64,000 nt of DNA from Caenorhabditis remanei (lineage: Eukaryota > Nematoda > Chromadorea > Rhabditida > Rhabditidae): positions 806,001 to 870,000 of the forward strand of contig NC_071333.1 of NCBI RefSeq assembly GCF_010183535.1, written 5' to 3'. The notes under the pieces are model-generated. The model did not search any database and was not told where the DNA came from. It saw only the letters and a program-made list of their open reading frames with translations. Position numbers and translations under genes: made by a program. Positions 1 to 11,013 of this stretch are shown in pieces. Every line of letters starts with the position of its first letter. Position 1 is the first letter of the stretch.

Positions 1-2565
1 TTTTGAATTTAGCAACTACTGTTAAAAATAGAAACTCACTTGAAAGTTAGTAGATTCTGAAGAAAGTATGGAATGACCATGACACTTCTAAACCTTGGTA
101 CGTGCAGTTCACTAAAAACAAAACAACACAAGTTTCAGATTAGCAAATCACTGACACGTTATACCTATTCCGGTGGTACTCCAGAATAGTGTATGAGGCA
201 CTCAAGTGACAAAACACAACAATCTTGTTAGAAAACCAAAAAACCTAATCCTAGCTGTTAATAATAAAAAGAAAGTACATATGAAGTACAATTTTGTGAT
301 TGTCAGTATGTTTATTAACTGAATTATTCAATGAGTTAGTACGTTTTATACCCAGACAAGGTAAAGAATAATGACGTGAAGATTGAGTTTCACAAAACTA
401 TACAAAAATGCAGATACAGCCGATGTATTTAAAATTCAAATTAAAAATTCGTTATTTTTAACACATACAAATAACAGCAGTGACTTTTAAAAAGTGTATG
501 TCGAGACTAGTTAGTTAGCTACTGACTAGAAACCATTTGAAAGTTTTGAAAACTCTCTTCCTTAAACCCTCGGTCCACTTGAGAATAGTTTCATGCAAAA
601 CGTCAAAACACTTCACCTGAACAAAAAGAAATCACATTCTCGGGTTTCAAATTTCATTTTTGATTTAATTATAAAACTCACTGATTTCAGGGTGAGGGGA
701 GGGTACAGTTGATGATTTCTCAAAACTGTGAATCAAACAATAAGCGGCTCTCGCGCCCCGCCGGGGGCGCCTTCGGTTCGTCTTCGTTCGTTCCGTGAGA
801 AGATTTAGCCAACAATCAAACAAAACGGGGTGGGAAGTGGGGGGTCTAGGAGAGGAGCCGCTAAGGAAAAAGAAGGTAGTTGCGTAAAACAATGTGACTA
901 AAGCTGATGAGCAAATACAAATGACCATCCCCTTCTCCCCCCAATTCCCTTCACCACTTCTTCGACCATTCCCGAAACAATAAACACGCCTCCGATGCAC
1001 GAATTGACTCTCAAAATGTGAACTGTGGATGCTCCCGATGGAAGCTACCGTCAAATCGTTCGCCTCTTAGCGCTTCGTTTATTGAGGGGATGTGTTGATG
1101 AGAAAAACACGAGCTTTTTCAAGTACTGATAACATTAATGGTCAACTACAAAGGTACTTCGGGGTGAACAATTGTGTGAAAAGATCAGAGGACACAGAAG
1201 TTTTTCTTCCGAATAATCCCAATAAAGAAATATTTGTTTAGTGATGTGGATAGTGGGGATTTCTTTTGGTCCTACTAGAATTCTATGACTTCAGGTATCC
1301 AATATCAAAGCATTGTTAATAAAAGAAAAAACATACAAAACTAAATTGAAATATTTATTATTCAGATGAGGCCAAATCGAGAAGTTTGAAACTCTCTTTT
1401 TAGCCCAAACAGGCTTCCATTTTTTGAAGTCGAGCACCTCCTCACATAATTTGATTAGTTCCAGTGAAACCAGTGATTGAAAAGTAGATAGTGGTGTCCC
1501 ATAACTAAAATCCCAAAAAGATAACAAAAAATGTCAAATGACAAAAGATCGTTCAATGTTTACGGAATATGTCTTCTTAATTGAAAACATTTTTATAGCT
1601 TTCAAGTCAAGTTTTGCTAAAAGTTTTTCTAGAAGGTGCAATTCTACACGGAACACCAGTTTGAATTTCGGATTTTCAGAAAAAAATCATTTGCTACAAT
1701 AAACTAAAATTTTTGATCATACTTGTGTTTGGAAGGTTTTCCGTGCATGTTTTTCATGCAAATGTTGCATTTCTTATAATAGGACCCTGATCTGAAAAAT
1801 GGAGTAATCTTGAAATCTTCAAAACAACTCTAACAAGCATCCAATCAAACAATGAAATTTTGAAGTTTTCAGATTTCCCCATTTTTCATTTTCAATTTTA
1901 TTTTTTCATATTCAAAGTAATTTTTTTTAAAATTAGTACATCTTATATTTTTTTGATTTTTGATTTTTGTCAATTCCAACTTTCCACGGATTCCGTTACT
2001 CAAAAGTGTTTGCATTTCAATTTAACGACGTTGTGAATTCATGAGATTCTTTCATTCAACCCATTACTTTTTACGTTAATTAAACGTTTCCCTCTCTTCT
2101 AATTCCAAATCAAACATGCCCTAAATGCTCGAAAAACCACATTGCATCTGATGTTTTCCTCTATTTCTTCCAAAAATTTACTGCCGCCTGAAAATCGCGT
2201 GTCTTGAATGCCCCACAATTGTAACACAATACTTATGTCAATGTGTGAGAGCACGTGAATAGACGAGACACGAGAGAGACGGCTCCTCTGGCTTCTTCCT
2301 ATCGATCGAGAGGAGCTCTCACACGGAGCAATGCTTTTGGCACAGCACTTTGATGCCTCCGTGTTTTGCTTTTTAACTCTGTAGGGAGTTCTTCTGCAGA
2401 TAAACGATAAAAAACGCAGTGAGTTTTATTTTTAAAAGTTTGCATAAAGGAAGTAGATAATTCATGTTGGTATAGAAAGCGTTGTGAATGAAAATGTGAA
2501 AAAATTGAAATTTTATATGAAAGTTATCAAAATGCAGTCATTCAGAAATTATCGCCAACGTCTCA
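1..2565. other. Intergenic region left of the F-box gene
   Basis: I see no convincing coding exon here. The short open frames (for example 665-1054 and 1291-1527, both minus) have no recognisable domain and AT-rich or low-complexity translations. Positions 700-1060 are clearly richer in G+C than their surroundings and carry a GC-rich block near 745-775, which looks like a promoter or 5' exon. On the minus strand a donor-like GTGAGT lies at about 676-681, so this could be the 5' end of a gene running off the left edge. Positions 2220-2340 hold a second GC-richer block with an E-box (CACGTG) near 2252 and CT/GA tracts, a reasonable proximal promoter for the F-box gene starting at 2566. Confidence 0.5.
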
Positions 2566-4259
2566 ATGATCAGTGTTACCGTAGCAGCCCAGGGAAAACC
2601 AAAACGGCTCTTTGGTGGAAATTTCAGAGTAAGAATACATAGTAAAAAAAGAAAAATATGTAGTTAATCATGTTCAGGCATATGGAAGTGGACGGTTATC
2701 AATATGTGAGCTGGAAAAGGATCCAACTGCTTTGAAAACTAATGAAACGTGAGTAGCAATCTTTGGACGCTTCTTAATAACGTTTTCTTAGGGGTCTCAG
2801 CACAACGACCGTCAAGATATGTATGTTTGTAAATAAGCTCTTCGAATTGCTGACAACTTTCATTCATTACTGTCTCCCTTACTTGTTCAATCAGAAGCAG
2901 ACATGGTATTGTCCCACAACTCGCAAAGAAGTGGTTGTACCAGATCCAGTAATGCAGGTAAGACATAAAAATCTAATATCTAAAAACCTAATTTTTACAC
3001 ATTTTTTATAGCCGGATCTGGACTGTCCAGCTCTTGTAGAAGTTTTCAAGTTCTTGGATATCGATGATATGCTGAATTGTAAACTGGTGTGTTGGAAGTG
3101 GAATACGGCAATCAGTGAGAATGCATGTGAGCTTGCAACCACCAAGACGGATCAGGTACCCCAACTTTAATTAAAATGGGCTATTCATCCAATTAATTTT
3201 CGAAATTCAGATCCGAATTCTATTCGATGAAGGTGAAGTCGTCTTGTACCCAATAGACGAGAAAAGGTGCCCAATTCGTCACCCACTACCACCACTGCAG
3301 GTATTTATTAATCCATTCTTACATAAATCAAAAGTTTCTTAATTTTTAACTCAGGTACTCCGAAACCGTCTTCGCCACTTAACCACCCAGTCTCTATTTG
3401 TAAGAGGTCTGATTCCAGTTGAATCTGGTCCAGTATTACGGTTACTACTCAGTTTGACTCTTCAGCCACAACAAATGTATTTCATTTGGAGCAAGTTTTC
3501 TGCGGACTCCATCTTTTTGGTAGGTAGATTTTAGAAATATCTAAAATAGAGGTTTTTTTAAGTTTGAGGAACTAGTCAAGCAAAACTCTGACACTGTCAC
3601 CGACTTTGGACTAGAAGAATGCTCCCCATCACATCTACTGACAGATCGCTTGTTGTCTCCAATTGCTAGTCGTATGTTTTGATATAAAAAAAACCTGCAA
3701 ATTGATTTAGAAAAGGTCCAGATCTGACATCTCTCCGCTTGTGGAACAATGGGAAGGGTTCACATTACGGCGTAACTGACGACACACTTATTCGTATTAA
3801 CCAGTGAGTTGTCGTTCCTTTGGTTCTGGATGTACATCTCGAAGTACATCAAAAAGTCATTAAAAATGATTTAGAATGACAATTCAAAGGGTGACAGCTG
3901 ATCTTTCATGTTTTTCCAGAGCGATTCTCCGCGGATCTCCAGTGGAAACCATTGACTTGGGGACTTGTTTCGTTTCGAGTGAGGTTGTGTCATCAATTGT
4001 TAAAAGCTGGGAGCAAACCTCGACAAGTGATTTGACCATTATGTTGAGTCACTGTTATCCGGTCAACAAGTGAGTAAACACTTCCTTATCTTTGCAAGTT
4101 TTTTTTTGAAAACTTTGTTTTCAAAAAAGTTTAAAAACTACACAAAAAAGTTTATTTTACAGACCAGAAGTCATTCGGCTTCTGCAAGAGAGTAATATCA
4201 CATTGAAGAAGAATCAGCAACTACATTCCAAGAATCATATGTTGACACTTGTATGTTAA
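2566..4259 (+). CDS. F-box protein
   Basis: F-box proteins act as substrate adaptors for SCF ubiquitin ligases by binding SKP1. I read about nine exons. The first is 2566-2628, chosen because only this ATG gives an open frame joining in phase to exon 2 (2678-2748). The F-box is visible in the exon starting near 3012, with the pattern [20 protein letters not shown] followed by CWKWN, typical of an F-box core. The C-terminal half contains leucine-rich stretches such as [15 protein letters not shown] that could form repeats, but I cannot assign a named substrate domain. The last exon ends in LTLVC and TAA at 4257-4259. The gene converges on cdo-1, leaving 20 nt between stop codons. The F-box call is solid; the orthologue and exact exon 3 start (a TTAG acceptor) are less sure. 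Confidence 0.8.
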
Positions 4260-4263
4260 TAAA
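4258..4263 (+). terminator. Poly(A) signal overlapping the F-box stop codon
   Basis: AATAAA overlaps the TAA stop at 4257-4259. If used, the 3' UTR is only about 15-20 nt and ends close to the stop codon of the convergent cdo-1 gene. No other AATAAA is seen before cdo-1 coding sequence begins. Confidence 0.5.
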
Positions 4264-4279
4264 AATGTGTGCACGTTAT

Positions 4280-4992
4280 TTATCCATTTTTGTTTCCCCG
4301 GTGGTCGATTTTTCTTCCATATTTGGAGTAGAATGTCACTGTACACTTGGTTTTCTTTCCGGTTCTCTGAAAATACAGTATCCACACAACAATGATAAGG
4401 AAACCTAACCTCATCAAATGCGTTACATGTATCATACGGTGGAATATACAGATGAAGGGAGACGGCACCATTCGAGTGGCTAAGATTTTCCATTCGGTGA
4501 AGACCAAGGTCGTCTGAAACCAAAACACATATTTGAGAATGTAACTCTATTAAAATCTATAAAATCTACCATTCATGTAAGAAACCATGTTCTTCTTATA
4601 AGTCTTGTTCTCCGAAACATCTAGTGGGACATGTCGCTTTCTTGGCCAGCCAAATTTAGTCTCGGTCAGCTCCCCGTCCAAGATTTTCACGAAACAGTGA
4701 GCTTCGGTGTGGTCGTGTACACTGCTAGCCATACCAGGTCCCCAGCACAAAATCATCAAGTTGTACCTTCCATTTCCAACATCCACCAGATTTCGAGTGT
4801 ATCTGTACAAAATGCGTCGTAGCTACATTTTTTGAAGAGAACTTACTTGTTATGATCAAAAATCGCAAATCTCCTCCATTCCCGCATATTACTATTGTAC
4901 GAAGCCAACAATCTCATGACTTCATCGATATCAATCAGCTTTTGTTCGAAAATTTCTCGGATTTTCACAACCAATTGCACAAAAGACACCAT
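4280..4992 (-). CDS. cdo-1: Cysteine dioxygenase
   Basis: Cysteine dioxygenase oxidises L-cysteine to cysteine sulfinate with O2 using a mononuclear iron, the first step of cytosolic cysteine catabolism. Four exons fit in phase: 4992-4847, 4802-4570, 4513-4410 and 4366-4280, giving 189 aa, the usual length for the animal enzyme. The cupin metal ligands are visible: the two His of [12 protein letters not shown] and the His of DLGLHRMEN. The Cys of HCFVK and the Tyr of [12 protein letters not shown] match the Cys-Tyr crosslink pair of the mammalian enzyme. [20 protein letters not shown] is a family signature. The start ATG lies two bases after a TTTCAG acceptor, consistent with SL1 trans-splicing. 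The gene is convergent with the F-box gene and lies downstream of lgl-1 on the same strand with a 633 bp gap. Confidence 0.96.
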
Positions 4993-5625
4993 TTCTGAAA
5001 CAATAGTGCAGAAAACAGTTAAACTATTAAACGTTCAACTAATATGTAAAATCAGAAGTTCAAAAACTTCATCATCACATCAACATCAAAAAACAAAGAC
5101 AATTCGGAACAGTGAAATACAACAAATCAAATTAATAGGCACTTTCCGAATTGAAAAGACGAAAAGAGATAGAATCGGTGAGATAAAGAGAAAAAAATCG
5201 AGCGACGGATAGACACGTGCAATTCCCGTTTCTTTTTTTGCGAAGTTCCTTACAGGGTTCGAAAATAAATTTGTCTTTTTCTATTGAAAACCAGTTTATT
5301 TTGTGATTGATTACTTTTTGATAACTAGTGACACCAATTTGAAATGATAAAAAATGAGAAGGAAAGTCATTCGCCACGTCAGGATTTTAACCGGATTCGT
5401 TATCTGTCGCTGCAATGAAATTCTTTACGAAAAATCTACGAAAAATTGAGAAAACCCCCGTACATCACCAAGAAACTGAAAAAAAAATTATCAAACCGTC
5501 GAAAAAATTCATCTTTCAGACACAGACCGATAAAGCTTAATAATATACCATACTTATATATTCAACAAGAATCAATGGGCAATAAATAAAAAGAATGACA
5601 ACAGGGTTGTTTTACTTATGACTTG
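4993..5625 (-). promoter_or_regulatory. cdo-1 upstream region with candidate HIF-1 sites
   Basis: This 633 bp stretch separates lgl-1's stop codon from the cdo-1 start. It contains CACGTG at 5214-5219, which includes ACGTG on both strands, and CACGT at 5375-5379, which reads ACGTG on the cdo-1 strand. RCGTG is the HIF-1 response core, and C. elegans cdo-1 is known to be induced by HIF-1. Otherwise the stretch is AT-rich with no coding signal. Site function is inferred from position only. Confidence 0.4.
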
Positions 5626-8600
5626 TGTGCGTTACTCCAACCACGGAAGTTCAGGTTGACAGTGGTTCTTTGGAGTTCAGACGATTTGATGAGGAATGCC
5701 ACGTCGCCGTCTCTTGACAAACAGCTTGAGTTCAGTGCCATCACATCGATTGGCTGAAAAAAATATAGATTTTGTTAAGAAATTCGAAGAAGTATGGCCA
5801 GACGCAATGGGTCGGGCAAGGCCGACCGGATTTAAGATTTTTTACCGACGCGATACTCAAGAAATCCGGTTCGAAAAATTTTGTGAAAAAATGTGCACCG
5901 TGTTGACCGGGTCGACTGGGAAGAGCCGGGTCGGCAAACTTCTTCAGCGGCCCGATTGGTCGACGCCGAGATTTCGTAAAATTGAGTAGGACACTCACAT
6001 CAATGAACTTTCGAGTCTCAAACAACGACGTCTTCTGAACGGAGTGAATACGAAGAGTTCCATCGTTGGCGACTAACACCACAAACGACTCGAAGTTGTT
6101 GGAATCTGAATGAAATAAATTACTAATAGTCATGAAAACATTGTCAACTCACTCTTCTTGTTCAGAATTCTAGCGACCATTCCGTTCTTGATCTTCAATC
6201 CCTCCAACGCAGTTATTTTATAACTTTCACGTTTGACCATCGGTTGGCAGTTGTAAACTCTTAGCTGCTCCTCAGTAATGATGACAATTCTTGTCGATGC
6301 AGAGAACTGAGAATGTTATTCTATTGAAATAAGTCTCATTCCAGAAAGGAAACTCACATATCCTTCTTCATTGGTAATATCAATGTTTATAACCGGTTGC
6401 TTATGAGGAATCACAATTTTCTTGATTTGTTCTGCTTTGAATGTCATTCTCAGTCCGACATCATGCTCGTTGATAGCAAAGAAGTAGACACCTCCTTCGT
6501 GGAGACCCACGGCAATGATATCATCCACGTTCTTGTCGTCGACAATCGGGAAGCGCATTGTACGGAGACATGTAACAGTTCCTTTCGAGTCTGAAAGGAT
6601 TATTGTTATTTACAGAAAACCGATTTAGGATTTACTCACTCTCAGCATAACAATCCAAGACACCTAAATCTTCTCTAGCCTCGATAGGTCTCTCCATGTA
6701 CCCATCCTCGTCAATTTCCTCAACACGTCTGGGACTTCCCTCGTGTTTTCCACGGACTGACTTGTCTGCGTCGAAATCGAGGATCATTGTGGAGTCTGGA
6801 GTCTTCTTCTTGCGACGGAATGTCTTGCGGAGGGACTTCTTCAAACTTTTGAAGCGTTGGAATTGATTTGGGTTGACGTTGCTTGTCTCTTCTGAAAAAG
6901 AGGAAAGTAAGTTTTTGTGACTTCTGATTAACGTCTGAAGAGTAATACAGTTTTGCAGTACAAGATGACACTTATAGGTGTTCTTTTTTGTGCCAGTTAC
7001 GATGAAACCGCAAAAATTACGAATAAATTCGTTCTGTGTTCCTACGCTATGATGATTTTGCTGTTACATAAACTACATGGCTTTAAATAAACTTTCTAGT
7101 GTGTCGCAGTGGGGTACTGACTGAATAATCAGGATATTTCGACACTGAACACGGCTACGGTGGTTTCAGGGCATAAGGTTTCAATCTTCACAGTGAAACT
7201 GTTCAAATTTGACGAATTTTTGATTAGTAACTATCAGCATTTGCCGATGACTGACCAATCGTTCTAAGTTCGGCCTGGGGACAAAGTGTGGGTCTCGTTG
7301 CGGAATTTTAGTTTACGGCGGCTCTCTACCGTACTTTACCCATAAACAAGCTTTAATTCTGCGGTTATCGCAACAAGACCTACACCTTGTCTCCAAGCCA
7401 AACATTGAGTGAGCGGCCAGCCACCGGCAAATGAGTAATAGCGCTACTCCGGTTTTTTTTTCAATGAGCCCAACTAGCATTAATATTTTACCTAAATGTT
7501 CAATTAAGGAAAAACTTACGCTGATCATCGTTGAAAGAGTTGGCATAAACAATGTATCCGTGGTTTACATCAAGCATTACCGCTCCAAAGTTGCTTCCCA
7601 CGGCGAGACAATGATACTTGTGGAGGTAGGCAATGTCAGTGACCCTGTGACTTGGATGCATGGAGAAGACGAGTCTGAAATGAGAAGAAGTTGGTTTGAT
7701 TGATGTAACATTTGTGAGCGCAGGGGCCTAAAAATCAGGTAACATCTGTATCTCGCTCTATTTGAACTAGGCAGCGACTGAAATTGGTGTTTGCCCATGC
7801 GCTGAAAGTCATTATTTTGCTACAAAGCGTCTTTCTGCCCGTTTTGGGTAAGAAGTAGAATTAGGAAATGCGAGAAATTTTCATAAAATCATATGTCATG
7901 TCTTTCGGATTCTCGGGACGTTTTTAGTGAAGGGAGACTATTTTCCTCAAAAAGTTTGTCCTAAAACTTACGGAAGTTCACTCTCATTTTTCAGACGAAT
8001 CTGATAACCCGCAATGTACTCGAGATCGGTTTTTCTTGGCCTCAACGACCTTCTCCTGCTATCCGGCGGAGAATTGTTGCAACTGATTGGGATAGCCTCC
8101 CAGTTTGACAGCACTCTTGCGCTATCCCATAGCTCATACATCAGAACGTATCCACCACGATTCGTACCAATCACAATACCAGACTTTGGATCGAAATGCA
8201 CACGGGTAATACACATTTCTTCTTCGTCGTCGAACGGATCGTAGATACCAACTTTACGGACTGGCTTTTCCGGCTTATCGTCGCTGCTGTAGTAGGTGTC
8301 AGCTTCGTTCTTAAATAAATTATTTTATTTTCCTTATTTTCCTTATTTTGATGATGCTTACGTCCATTGAGATTCCCTCAAATTCTAAAGACGTCTTGAT
8401 AATCAGTAGAAGTGACATTCCAACACCTCCGGATGACCAGATACAGATATTTCCGTTTGAGTGACCAGACAAGTACACTTGCCGGTATGCCGCACGTTGA
8501 TGATTCGCATCGCTCACAATCTTCTTTTGGAAGTACAATGGCCAATCTCTTGTAGACATCTGATTCGACTCCCAAAATAACTTGCTGGCAGTTTCCAACC

Positions 8601-11013
8601 GATTCCACACGTTCTCCTCAATTTCAATTGCTTTTGCATGTGTCGTCGGTGTACTGTTGTTGATGGAGAGAAAGTGTTTGGGTTGCATCATAGCCAATGC
8701 CTCTGGCTCCAAGTCGATTCCAATGATTTCGCACTTCGTGCAGATGAGAATCACTCCGTTCTTCTTGCTACTCTCTTGAATATCAATATTATTAAAATTC
8801 GTCGGAAAGTATAGTCAGTGGCCTACCGTAACTGCCATCAATGGCTGCAATTCCAACAATTTCAGAAGTGAGCTCAAACTTGTCGACAGTATCTCCATGA
8901 CTGATAGTGACTAGGTCTCGGTCATCGTACTTTCCGGAGCTCTTGCCGCCTTGGTAGACCAGAAAGTTCTCACCGGGATTTCTGCAAAAAAGAGTTTTTT
9001 AGAGTAAAAACAGGAGACCGGCGCATAACTCGCTTAAAACCCAATATTGCGAGTTAAAGAATATACCAAAACGTAGATCTCGGCAAGTTCTATATTTGTG
9101 ACCTACTACGGGCCGGGTGACTAGTCGTTAATGTGCCGCGACCAGGCTAGAATAAATTTTTCGGCAATTTTCGCGTTTCTGACACTTTTCCCGGGCCCGC
9201 GGCACTTTCACAATTTGCGATTGATGCAGGTTAAAGGCATATAACTCGCCGAGATCTGAATTTTGGTATACTCGGAAAATCAGCTTGAAAAAACGAACGA
9301 ATTCCACTACGAAGCTCCAAAAAGCTGTTGTCATTCATCATTTGATCGCTTCTCTCGGTAGGCCTTTCGCATTCAATCAAATTCAAATAAAAACTTACGA
9401 CAAGTCCGGACAAACATTGAAATGTCTGATCTGGTGGCATGGATATGGTCCAAACTGGTATGCACTATAAACATTGACTTCACTGGCGCTGATATGACTA
9501 TCCTTTCCAAGAGCGAACTCCCATTTTGTGTACAAGTTGTTGCATGAGACTCCATACGCGATGTTTTTCTTTTTCTCAGAACTCCAGTGAAGCTTCTATA
9601 AACATGACACCCTCAGAGAATAAACATTGGGGGACAGCTGTTCCTCACCTGGATAGCCTCATCTTCGAAATTTTTCAGGGAGATTCTCATTATGAATTGT
9701 GACTCGTTAAACACTCCGACGGTTCCATTCTCCAAAATCAACATCATGACAGCTGGCTTCTCTGGGAGTGAAGTGATGCTTGATAAGTTGTAGTCAGACG
9801 GAAGGAACTTTTCATAGTCTTCGCTTGTCACCAACACTTCCAGCTTTAATGTCTTTGACTTGATACGATGGATTGTGTTGTTGACGCCTGTAAATCAGAT
9901 ATATAAGATAATTGAGCCTATTTCTGTGAAATAACTCACTGAAAATGAGCGCAGAAGCGTCATCAGACAACTTCTGGACATGACTTGTGTTCCACTTGTG
10001 TTTTGGGTTGTCACCGAACCGGAACTCGTCTTTCTTTGTGATAACTCCATCTAAAAATTTTAAATTTTAAAACTGCGGCTCGCCACATCCATAAAATCGA
10101 TAACTTCAACTTACCTTTGATATGTACCGGGATAATTAGTGGTCCTTGGCATAAAACTAGTGCAATGTTGCTAGAAATGAAGTAAACATGCTCGATTTTC
10201 GTTTTGAGATCACCGACTCCACCCAGATTGATTGTCCATGAAGCACCATGGAATCCGTAGAAGGTAACGTCTCCGCTTTGAGTTCCAATCACAATACATC
10301 CCGAATGATAGTCGAATGCAGCGACGTCTGATGGGAATCCACCGCGGTTTCCCTGAAAAATTGATATAATTAAAGACGATCAGTTTGACGATACGTTGAA
10401 CCAGTTTTAAGTGTTTTTTCCTACTAGTTTTTGCTGATTACAGAAAATCGGGGGCAAAATTAAGCACGCGCTGGCTATTTGGGGTTTCTATGGTGAATCG
10501 CTTTCAGTATAGTTACGACACGTTCAGTTTTTGAAATAGATAAGCTCAAAATCACTTAAAGTCTGTGTTTTTGTTGCTGAAAATCGAAAATAAACTTTTC
10601 AAAAAAATAATTTCGAAACTATGACCCTTTTTGGGACATAGCGTTGGATTCCGCCAAAAATCCCAAAGTTGAAGTTTTCTACGAATCTCTCCAAACATTT
10701 CAGATTGAGAATTTCGCTTTTTTCAGTTGAAAAAGAGCGCTCGCTCTCAAAAAAACGAGAACAGCTGTGTCTCCGCCCTCTAAGAATTCAAAAAACTAGC
10801 CCGAGATTTTTCAAGGCAAAATTCTTCAAAACACGCTTCGAAAACGGTTTTTTTACTAGAACTTCACTACATAAAAGAGGTTATCTGTTTTTTTTCAGTT
10901 TTTGAGTAATTTTAGGTAAAACTCACCTCATCGTAGATGGCAAACTGTTCTATGGCGTGCTCCTCGGGCTCGTGTTGGAATTTGGAGCGGATATACCGTA
11001 ATATACTGCTCAT
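5626..11013 (-). CDS. lgl-1: Lethal giant larvae-type WD40 cortical polarity protein
   Basis: LGL proteins are cortical WD40 scaffolds that oppose PAR-6/aPKC in cell polarity. The first exon (10928-11013) encodes MSSILRYIRSKF, and the next contains FDYHSGCIVIGTQSGDVTFY, the LGL first propeller strands. Further exons carry WD-type blocks: GHSNGNICIWSSGG near 8440, FDPKSGIVIGTNRGGYVL near 8140 and LHKYHCLAVGSNFGAVML near 7590. The exon near 6840-6890 encodes FKSLKKSLRKTFRRKKK, the polybasic aPKC-phosphorylated membrane-binding motif that defines the family. The last exon ends in RGWSNAHKS at 5626. There are many exons (more than 12), and several introns carry repeats (see 5795-5995 and 9061-9278). 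C. elegans lgl-1 is the recalled orthologue. The family is certain; some small exons between 6900 and 8900 were not individually resolved. Confidence 0.93.
5795..5995. repeat. GC-rich repeat-like sequence in the last lgl-1 intron
   Basis: The intron between the last two lgl-1 exons holds about 200 bp with blocks such as GGGTCGGGCAAGGCCGACCGG and GACCGGGTCGACTGGGAAG, unlike the AT-rich short introns around it. It resembles in style the GGCCCG-block dispersed repeat found at 12500, 18800 and 44040, but I could not align it convincingly to those copies. Confidence 0.35.
9061..9278. repeat. Fold-back (inverted-repeat) element in an lgl-1 intron
   Basis: About 215 bp whose ends are inverted copies of each other. 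The left end reads TATACCAAAACGTAGATCTC and continues GGCAAGTT. The reverse complement of the right end reads TATACCAAAATTCAGATCTC and continues GGCGAGTT. The core contains GGGCCGGG and CCCGGGCCCGCGG. It lies in the large intron between lgl-1 exons ending near 9398 and starting near 8980. This is MITE-like in layout; no coding capacity. Confidence 0.6.

Noticed and set aside
665..1054. Minus-strand ORF of 129 codons in the GC-rich block
   Set aside because: No domain; more likely promoter or 5' UTR sequence.
4993..5625. lgl-1/cdo-1 operon
   Set aside because: The 633 bp gap is longer than typical operon spacing and no U-rich element plus poly(A) pair at the right distance was seen.
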